Source of the DNA: Discostella pseudostelligera
Taxonomy: Eukaryota; Bacillariophyta; Thalassiosirophyceae; Thalassiosirales; Thalassiosiraceae
NCBI GenBank assembly: GCA_036940085.1
Contig: JALLBK010000455.1
Span: 1-31,865, forward strand
Length of the DNA stretch: 31,865 bases
Direction: 5' to 3'
Below the pieces are notes generated by a model. The model made no database searches, was not told the origin of the DNA, and was given only the letters and a program-made list of their open reading frames with translations. A program made the position numbers and the translations under genes. Shown here in pieces: positions 18,040-26,775 of this stretch (positions are counted from its first letter, which is position 1; each line of letters opens with the position of its first letter).

Positions 18040-21000
18040 TGAGCGAAGAAATGTCAACCAGCAACAAGCGGCAAAAGCGCGGCCCATTACTTCCCCGTAG
18101 CGATCTCTCTAACAAATCTCCCGATGAGGACGTCGACGACAATGGGAATGACGGCGTCGGCGTCGGCGACGGCGGCGAATCCAGCGTCATCGATTTGAAA
18201 TCCATGAACGCCGACGGGGTTGGTAAACCTCCGCAACCCCCGAAGCAAATTAGCAAGCAAGGAAAATATCTGCCTGTGAAGTCTTCGGGATATGGTCTGC
18301 CTTCGACTGCTGGAACTAGAACGGCGTCGTCGTCATCGTCGACATCTTCATCAGGGAGGCCATCGACCCCGCTTGCCATCGAACGACGCGGTAGTACTCG
18401 TCCTGCCAGCTCTTCCAACAACTTGTTGCCACCGGCCTCTCCTGCCCACTCTGTCGCGAACGCATCATCCAGGCGCCGCTCTTCCACTCCCCAATTGCGT
18501 CATGGAGACGGAACTTTGCATACAAGTCGCAATAGCAATAGTACCGTCGTCGCAGCAGCTTCTCGACAATTCAAAGTCAAGACATCTTCTACACGACGTG
18601 CGCGCTCGGCAAGTCCAGCTCCAAGCCCTCGCGACAATAGTACCCTTCAGCATACTAACTCGAAAAGAAGATCACGCACGCCTAGTCCCAATCCAGCCAT
18701 GTCGCGTACTATTGCCAATAGCAATAGTGCAGCAACTGCGTCAACGTTATCGAATCTTGGGCGAGATTTGCAGCAGCAGCAACAACAACAACAACAACTC
18801 CAATCAAGTCCGGTGACAAAGAAACAACAACATTCATCCAAACATCATCGTGATTACAGCTCCGTCGACGTGGATCCAACACCAGTGAAGGAGGCTCGAC
18901 GACTATCGTCTATTTTTCAAAATCGAAGCACCACCACCACCACATCGATTCTTCAACCTTCTCTCGCGATGACTACAACTGCAGAAGCAGCAGCAACTAC
19001 TGTGCAATACAACTTGTCCAGTCTACTTCCTCGAACTCCCACTGCCAACAACAACAACAACAACAACAACAATTCTGCTGCTGTGTCTTCTATCAGCAAA
19101 TCAACTCCACTATCCTATTCCAAGGCATTGATGAAAGGTCTTGCCAACAAGTCAATGTCGGCAACAAAGTTATTTCCACCCGCCTGCTCGTCCGACAATC
19201 AACAACTACTTCACAACAGCAACTTACAAGAAGTAGAACCGACAACCACCAGTCAAACCACACTTCTCTCAGCACAGCTATTCTCATTATCCACGGGAAT
19301 TGACACACCCCATCTCCAACATCTCATTTCCAATTCCAGAAGGGGAGGAGGAGGAGGATCGAATACTACTACGAACGATCTACGAAAACAATTAGATCAA
19401 AAAGAGAACGATTTGATTACCCTCCGCACTGCACTCCAAGATTTATTATCGGGGAAAGAACAATTTGTCGAGGGTGTCATTGCCATTGAAAAGAAATTAC
19501 GTATGGAGTTGGCCACGACGCAACGCAATTTACAATCTTCATTAACCAACGAGGCACAACTACGTGAGAAGGCTGCCGATGAATGTACCAAATTGACCCA
19601 TCAACTTCGACAATTGGAGGGACAGTGCGAATCACACAAGACGAAATGTGAGGTAATTTCATCCGAATTGGAATCTACCAAATCCGAAGTTCGACGATTG
19701 CAGGAGATCAATGTTGAACATGCCGTGGCATTGGCACTGTTGCAATCGAAGTTGGATCAATCGAATGCCGAACGGGATGCGGCGCTTGACCGAGTGGAAC
19801 ATGTCCAATTGGCCAAGGATGTGGCGGTTCAGGAGGCTGTTGCCAAGGTTATGTCCGATATGGATGGACCATCATTGGCGGATATGAGAGTGGAATGTGA
19901 TGACTTGAAGAGTCGGCTGAAGATGCAACGGATGATTGAGGAAGATATCTGTAAATTGTTGGATGTGGATGTCGCCTTGATTGAATTGACTTCGGCCGAC
20001 ACAAATCCTGCTGCTGGCCTTGCTTTTGCTGAGGGTCATGGTGGTGGAGCATCAAAGTCCTCGTTATTGAGTAGCATCAAGCAGCGGCTCGATCAGTATC
20101 AGAAATTTGTCGTAATGAAGGAGGAAGCCGAGAAGAGATTACAGAATTGTGTGGCACAGTTGGAGAAGATCAAGTCCGATTACCAGGTGAGTGCGGGCTG
20201 CAATTGTCAAATGAAAATTATCTGTCATTCAAATTATCTAACGTCATACGCCCAACTGCACATATCAGTCCACCAAAGAGGCTCTCGAGGCGAAGGAGAG
20301 AGACATGACCGAATTGATGAGGAGCGTCGGCGATATTCAACGCACTGGACATGAACGTGAACAAGAGATGGCCAACCGACTTGCGCTTGCGGAAAGCCAA
20401 GTTGTCGAATGTCGCGAGAAGATACTATCGCTAGGGTATGAGAAGAAGTCGTTAGAGGAGGCACTTGATGCGGTAAAATCTACATGCTCCGCCCATGAGT
20501 TCACTATCAACAACCTACGGAAGGAAATATCCGAGTCAAAGCTTGGATCTGCCCACCATGAGTCACAATTGCAGCTGGAACGTGACATGCGCTCGAAGGC
20601 AGAGGAGAAAGCAAACGAGGAGCGCGCCGAACGGATTGCATTGGCGGCACAACTCAATGCTCAGCTACGGGAGCATGTCCAGAGTGAGAAACAATTGCGT
20701 GAATCCATGGAGAGCATGCGACGGAACATGACGGATCAGATCCATCTCCTGGGTCAAGAGAACGAGAACAAGGATGGCGAGATCAAAAAGTGTAACGAGG
20801 TTATTGCCGGACTGAAAGCGCATCAACTGTCCCTGAAGCAATCATTGTCGGAACAAAAATCCATGTTGGATGCATCGAAGGAGGAGGAGATCGGCCGACT
20901 CAAGGGTGAGATTGCAAATCTTGAATCGAGATTGACATCGGAGGTGAGGAATTTGCAGAGTGCTGGTGTGGCGAGTGAGGCTAAAGTTCAAGAGCTTGAG

Positions 21001-22256
21001 GCTATTATTCAACAAGGTCTGTTGGAAAGAAAACGGTAAGTGTGATGATCGTTCTGAAATCATTCATCGGTCATCTTGCGCATCTGACATTCATCATGTC
21101 GCACCACTTCTGCAGTATGCATAACATCATCCAAGAGCTTCGGGGTAATGTACGAGTCTTTGCTCGAATCAGACCCTTCCTTCCAGATGACGGCGAGCAA
21201 GGCAACGATAGCGAAACTGCGCTAGTCTCCCATGACGGTGATGCAAAAGTGTCCGTGGTAAATCCCAACAACCCAAGCCAACGACACAAGTTCGCATTTG
21301 ACCGTGTCTTTGCGCCATCCGCTGGACAAGAGGCAGTCTTTGAGGAGGTTTCGGAGTTTGTTCGGTCCGCCTTGGGTGGCTACAATGTCTGCTTGTTTTC
21401 GTATGGACAGACAGGGTCGGGGAAGACACACACCATGCAAGGAGCTGGCACTGGAGTCATGCGTGGTTTGATCCCTCGGTGCCTCGAACAAATTGGCCTT
21501 CATAAGATCGCGGAGGAGAAGGATGGGTGGGAATTCTCGATGGATGTATCATTCCTCGAGATCTACAATGAGACGTTGAAAGATCTATTGCGTATCAATT
21601 TGAGCCAGGAATGTAAACATGAAATCAAGGTCGGACCTGACGGTCGTAGGACGGTAACAGATCTGACAGTAAAGGTCATTGATCCAAATGATCGAGTTGA
21701 TGTCGATGCAATCTTGGCCCTTGCCGCAAAGCGCCGATCCACTGCAAGCACGGACATGAACGCCACAAGCAGCCGCTCACACTCCGTCTTCACTCTCGGT
21801 ATGACCGCAAAACATGTGGAACGCAATCAATTGGTACGTGGAACACTTAACCTTGTGGACCTAGCCGGATCGGAACGATTGGATCGTTCGAATGCAACGG
21901 GTCAACATGCCAAGGAAACCGTGGCAATCAATAAGAGTTTGAGCAGTCTTGTCGATGTCTTTACTGCCATTGGACAGAAGAGCAGCCACATTCCCTTTCG
22001 CAATTCCAAATTGACATATCTCTTGCAACCGGCGTTGAGCGGGGACGGAAAGACATGCATGATAGTGAATCTCAGTCCGACGGAGGCTAGTGTCCCTGAA
22101 ACTTTGTGCAGTCTTCGATTTGCGAGCAAGGTGAACATGTGCGAGCTTGGGAAGGCGAAACGAACAATTGAGGAAGTTACAAACGAACCTCCCACCAACG
22201 TAAGCCACAAAATCGATGCAGCATCAGCAAGCCGCCAAGTCAAGAGAAAATTTTGA
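18036..22256 (+). CDS. kinesin-14, C-terminal motor (copy A)
   Basis: Minus-end-directed microtubule motor of the spindle type. Exons 18036-20186, 20269-21035 and 21116-22256 join in phase to 1352 residues. Residues 1 to about 440 are disordered: basic NKRQKRG, SP/TP-rich tracts, a Gln run near 245-256 and an Asn run. A long coiled coil spans about 450-970. The motor follows a kinesin-14 neck (MHNIIQELRGNVRVFARIRP): P-loop GQTGSGKT (1070-1077), switch I NATSSRSHSVF, switch II LVDLAGSERLDRS, then IPFRNSKLTYLLQPALSGD. Motor at the C terminus plus this neck places it in kinesin-14. An in-frame TAA precedes the ATG, so the start is set at 18036 or 18039. It has a close paralogue at 26776-30213. 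The 3' end converges with RecQ (135 bp). Confidence 0.93.
18771..18798 (+). repeat. CAG/CAA trinucleotide run coding polyglutamine
   Basis: CAGCAGCAG followed by CAA repeats encodes a Gln run in the disordered head of kinesin A. A similar AAC run coding Asn is at about 19047-19072. Copy B lacks both, so they arose after or were lost since duplication. Confidence 0.8.
21377..21635 (+). repeat. motor tract identical to kinesin B (copy A side)
   Basis: These 259 bases are identical to 29331-29589, silent sites included. They cover the P-loop and the following helices and strands. After one mismatch identity continues for another 34 bases. Regions on either side differ at many more positions. 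Confidence 0.85.
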
Positions 22257-22391
22257 TAGTCGAACTAATACTCAAGTAAGTCAAGTAGGTGAATGCATGG
22301 TTTAGTGAACGTCAGAGGAATGTTGTATGGTCCCACCGTATCTATTTAAGCGGTCATCGCGAAGAGAATCGTCAGCTTATCTCACCTTCGG

Positions 22392-25300
22392 TTATGAACC
22401 TGCCTTGCTGCTACCAAAAGAAGGCTGATAATCCACTCTACGCAGAGCCAGATAGTATTTCAATAACCCGCACCACTTATTCCACTTGGCACTCTCCTCC
22501 GGGCTCCTCTCTGTGAGTTCCTTCAGAACGAACGATTTCCCCATAACAGGCAATAAGAAGTCTTTCATCATAAACGCCCCGTGCTCTCGCCCGGAAGTTG
22601 CAGGATCTGCAAAGGAAAGAATTCAGAGTTTGGTGTTGAACATGGGCGTAGATTGCGATCAAAACTACAAGTTATAACTCACCACCAGTTACATCAATTC
22701 CGGTCTCCACAGAACATCTGACTAATTCCTGCCACTCACTTCTATTAGGGGGAAGTTCCGATGTCGACAATCGATGAAGATCAACATCACGGCCCTGCAC
22801 CAATGCGTCAAGGATGTGTCCAACAACTGTAGCGACCTGAATCGGCTTCCCACTTTTTTGGGTCATTGCTATAGTCAAAGGATGTTCGCCTTTGATAAAC
22901 CGATCATAAGACACTTCCCATGTTGCTTTTCCTGTCTTCTTGTTGGGCTTGTACACTGCAAACCTCCACGAATTGGAAGGTTGGAACATTTGACCGGGTT
23001 GAAAAATCATCGGGTCACATGAGCTCTCGTCATTGCTATCCATTCCACTTTTAGCATCTTTTGCCCATTCATCGAGAACAGAAGTCAGCTCATCAATGCC
23101 ACTACTCCGTACACCTGTGGCGACCAGTGCATCCTTATCCATACGTCCCCCAGCTCGAAGACTAGCAGTGGCATATGCGATTTTTACTAGCAAATGCTCT
23201 TCAATCACAGACGCAGGAGCCATTCGGTACTTCTCTGCCATGTCCAACCTCCAAGCTTCGATCCTATTCTTCAAATCGTCCAACTCATTCACAATGTCAG
23301 TTCTTCCTCTTGCCGTCATTGAATCCACATAGCTGTACCAGCGCTTGAGTGCTGTAATTGCTTCTCCTTCCCCTGCCTCAAGCTCCTCCAGTGGTATTTG
23401 TTCCATGTCGACACCTTTGTCTTTGAGCTCTGAGATGACCTTTTGCTTTCGCTCCTCTTCAAGAGCTTCTTGTTCACGAACTGACAGAGGGACGGGGAGC
23501 ATAATTGGACCATCCACTAATGCTTTCATGCCCTTAGATGTCACATCGTAAACTAAATACGGCCTCTGGTTGGTTGTGCAGGTACAAGCGTAATGCATGA
23601 GAAATGAATCTGACAAAGAATACGATACGCAGAAAAAAGACATGCGGTATTGACTCACCGCAAATTTATGCTTCGCTTTAATAGTATCCTGAGTCAAGTA
23701 CTCGTGCTGGACAAGAGACGGAACAAGACCTTTGAAATATTCCACTGGCCTCTTCCTTTTCATTCGCTCTTTCAAAGACGCAACTTTTCGCGCCACCTTC
23801 GTCGGGTGGATACCTGTTTGGTACCTGTAGGGTTCCACGCTTGCACCCTTGACGATGCATTCGATTGTACTCATCGCCTAAACGCAAGCAATTGCATGGT
23901 AATTGTGAAAAAAAGTGCAAGTGAAATTAGTGAACGCACGATAATCGAGAGGGTGACGAACCTGGGATGGACATGAAGCCACAGCACAAAGAATGACACG
24001 TGCCCCTTCCCATTGAAAATCTCGAGTTTGATCATCTCCGTGGTGTTTCCTATCCAAGCACAGATCGCAAGTCCCGCAGTATTTGCCAAATGACGGGACC
24101 TCGTCAAAGAAGTTAAGTAGGGCGGCACGGCGGCATCCATCGGTACTCATGGCAAAGTCCCTAAGCGCATCCATGCTGTGAACGGTCGCAACCTTCGCCT
24201 CACCACTTAGCCCACCTAAGTAGAAGTCATCCTTATACTTGGCAAAGTCATGAGAGTCCGCATACGTAATACACTCGGCAGGAAGACCGTCGCGGCCTGC
24301 ACGTCCCATCTGCTGATAGTACTCCTCGACGGTTTTGCACGCACCCCAATGGATAACGCGGCGAATGTCCGGCTTGTCGATACCCATACCGAACGCCACG
24401 GTCGCTACAATGATTGCTACCTTCCCAATAAGAAAGTCCGTGTGCGCCTCCGTGCGTTGCCCATAGGTAAGTCCAGCGTGATATGGCTTCACAACGGAGG
24501 ATGCAAGTTGCGAGGCTTGTTCCAGAGTTATTGCCGGTGTTTCGTTGAGGCGGTCGTGTTGCTGGACGAGATGATGAGCCAGCAGTTTTGTAATCATTGC
24601 GGTAGTATCTTCCACCTCCTTCTTCGTTGAACAGTACACAATGGTGCTCTTCCCTGAACTCACTACAGGCTTGGATGTGATACTAGCTGCCATCTCTTTT
24701 GTAATACCTTCAAATGCACCGACGGGTCCATTCCTCGGCTTCCGACGAATGACAATCTTTAGATTCGGACGATCGAATGACTTTTTTGCAATTGTGGGAG
24801 AGGGATGCATGCATAATTTCTTGACAATATCAATCTGAACCCGAGGCACAGCCGTGGCCGTTAACGCAAGTAGGGGTATGGATTTGAGGATGGGATGATT
24901 CCGCAGTGTTGGTCCGATTTGGAGAAACGATGGACGGAAATCATGTCCCCACTCGGACACGCAGTGACTTTCATCCACGGCAATCAAACAAATGTTGGTA
25001 TGGTTGCTACCATATCGATGCATGTTAGACAATCTATCCAAAAATCCGCCCCCACTTGTCAATTTCTCAGGAGTAACATAAATGAGGCGATACTCTCCAT
25101 TCAAGGCCCGTTCTTCCGCCATGGGATTCGATTGAGACGACCCCAAGAAGGTGGCGATATCGGCTCCGCTTCGACCGTTGAGTTTGGCCACCTCTGAAGG
25201 GAATGATAATTCAATGAAGTGAATGAGGTAGAATACAACGTTGAGATTTCACATGATTGAACACAGTATCACAACATCCATGCGATTTCGAGTATTTCAG

Positions 25301-25452
25301 CGTCACTCACGGTCTTCCATTAAAGAAATCAATGGCGAAACGACAATCGCCACTTGATTCAAATAGAGTGGTGGTAGTTGGTAGCACAAACTCTTCCCAG
25401 CCCTTTTGATTGCACATCGATTGCAAGTATTATCAGTGAAACGATAGAGAGT

Positions 25453-25539
<87 letters not shown>

Positions 25540-26455
25540 TTGCATGATGTTGCATGATGTTAGATGTTCATGTACAATGCGATGTTAGATGTTCATGTAC
25601 AATGCAATAATTTCATCCTCGCAATAACACCAACAGCGGGTAGAGTACACTACATATGCAAGGATATATCACTCACCCCGTTGCCCAGAAGACACATGTA
25701 TCCTTCCCACCTCCTCCTCCTCCTCCAACATCACCTTGCTTCCAATTTGTCTTATTATTACCATTCGTATTGATGCTGCTCAATGGTGCCTGTTCTCCCA
25801 ATAGCGAATAAAGCACCGCAAGCTGCCCTGGTCGAAAAGTACAATGACCAAAATGAATTTGCATAGCATTGGTCATTGCATTCTTGAATAGTTCAGGAAT
25901 ATTCATCATGATATCAGTTTCATCATTGTCGTTGTTAGAATCAATGGGTGGCACATTCTCGTCTTCTGTCGTCATTATCATCTTGAGCCGCTTGTTATTA
26001 TCGTCATTGTAGGATGGTGATGATGACGCATGTTTCAATGGATTATGTTTCTCAGCAGCAGCAGCCGCCGCCCTCGATGATGATGACGACGACGACAATG
26101 GCAAAGGCAATGATGACGTGGAGGCATGAGCATGGGCATGGATGGCAGCATTCATATCGAAGTTGGCAAAGTCGTCATCATCATCACTGAATTCTCCCAT
26201 GTTAATTCTATCGCGACCTATAATAATAGTGTGATGTCTACGGAAAGCTGATGATGTTGTGGACGAAGGCAATGACGAAGAGCAAACTGCCGATGATGAT
26301 GATGAAGGGCGAAGGAGAAAGGCGCTGCTGCTGCGACAAAATGTGATGATGACGACGACGACAACGACGAGATAAATATAATCAAGCCGACGATGACAAT
26401 GGCTCGAGATAACGAAGCAGAGATGCCGTCGAAGTATCGACAGAGTAATGGACAT
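22392..26455 (-). CDS. RecQ-family DNA helicase
   Basis: A 3'-5' DNA helicase for replication and recombination repair. Six exons (26455-25677, 25402-25311, 25193-23962, 23877-23659, 23565-22683, 22606-22392) join in phase to 1139 residues. Splicing of intron 1 creates the P-loop ATGAGKS (258-264); the next junctions give LMEDQVAKLN and SCPSQAMSTIEC. Motif II is DESH (about 364-367) where most relatives have DEAH. Also present: [33 protein letters not shown] (about 584-593), and four zinc-binding Cys (about 644, 663, 666, 669). A winged-helix RQC follows ([10 protein letters not shown]...), then an HRDC-like helical part. The ATG at 26455 opens a hydrophobic leader ending in SSSAFLLRP, plastid-like; an ATG at 26200 (M86) would give an acidic, leaderless start. 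Intron 4 is 93 bp and stop-free. Intron 3 donor is GTTCGT. Confidence 0.9.
25452..25539. repeat. adjacent trinucleotide microsatellites in RecQ intron 1
   Basis: A GTT run (about 25452-25506) passes directly into a GAT run (about 25506-25539). On the minus strand these read CAA and CAT. They lie within the 274-bp intron 25403-25676, the longest intron in the window. Confidence 0.9.
25556..25605. repeat. 25-bp perfect tandem duplication in RecQ intron 1
   Basis: Bases 25556-25580 and 25581-25605 are identical. A 10-base unit (GATGTTGCAT) is also repeated just before. The whole intron looks expanded by slippage and small duplications. Confidence 0.9.
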
Positions 26456-26548
26456 CTATTCAATGCAGCGGCAGTGTGGCTATGGCAAAGGCAGCAATCA
26501 GCAATCAATCGAGATCGAGGATCGAGGATCGAGGGTAGTAAGACATTC

Positions 26549-26624
26549 TTCCCGCCATATTCGCCTCATTATCGCCATATTTATTCGTTACATCTTTTAT
26601 CGCCACAATTTGCTTCCCGCCACA
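26549..26624. promoter_or_regulatory. two E2F-like sites between RecQ and kinesin B
   Basis: TTCCCGCCATAT (26549-26560) and TTCCCGCCACA (26614-26624) lie 65 bp apart, with TTCGCC, ATCGCC and ATCGCC words between. They are about 95 bp from the RecQ ATG at 26455 and 150 bp from the kinesin B ATG. The core CCCGCC plus the TT flank matches those at 6601 and 6642. Confidence 0.65.
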
Positions 26625-26697
26625 ATTTTTGAACGTTGGTGTCGCTTGCCGCCGCTTGCCGCTCTCCGATCGATTTGACGATGATCGCGACTTGACC

Positions 26698-26718
26698 ATG
26701 ACCATGGCGGACAAATAA
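26698..26718 (+). CDS. six-codon upstream ORF before kinesin B
   Basis: ATGACCATGGCGGACAAATAA, with the second ATG in a strong ACCATGGCGG context. It ends in a TAA immediately before, and in frame with, the open frame of kinesin B, whose first own ATG is at 26776. It may be a regulatory upstream ORF or an ancestral start cut off by a stop. Confidence 0.45.
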   Translation: MTMADK

Positions 26719-26775
26719 TTGGCCGCCCTAGATACTATATCATCTCAAATAATATCAGCCGCTCTGAGCAATCCG

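Larger units (their letters stand above)
26456..26775. promoter_or_regulatory. divergent promoter, RecQ / kinesin B
   Basis: This 320-bp spacer holds two E2F-like sites, four CGCC-containing words between them, and a short upstream ORF before kinesin B. GATCGAGGATCGAG-type short repeats occur at about 26512-26534. Confidence 0.6.

Noticed and set aside
17867..18487. Minus-strand open frame of 206 codons opposite the kinesin A head
   Set aside because: It mirrors the Ser/Pro-rich disordered head of kinesin A and has no motif of its own.
22477..22662. Separate small minus-strand protein at the RecQ 3' end
   Set aside because: In another frame, and after a GTGAGT...TTTGCAG intron (22607-22682), the same DNA continues the RecQ protein for 71 residues to a stop.
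23878..23961. Frameshift or gene break in RecQ between helicase core and RQC
   Set aside because: A GTTCGT donor and a TTTAG acceptor join the two parts in phase and restore the RQC helix, so a normal intron explains it.
25303..25545. Polyhistidine/polyglutamine protein on the minus strand
   Set aside because: The His and Gln runs are intronic CAT/CAA microsatellites; only the last part ([11 protein letters not shown] onwards) is RecQ exon 2.
25452..25605. CRISPR-like repeat array
   Set aside because: The units are trinucleotides and a single tandem pair with no spacers, inside a eukaryotic intron.
26719..26775. Kinesin B start at the TTG at 26719
   Set aside because: Non-ATG starts need independent support; the first in-frame ATG is at 26776. 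The peptide between shows no conservation with copy A.
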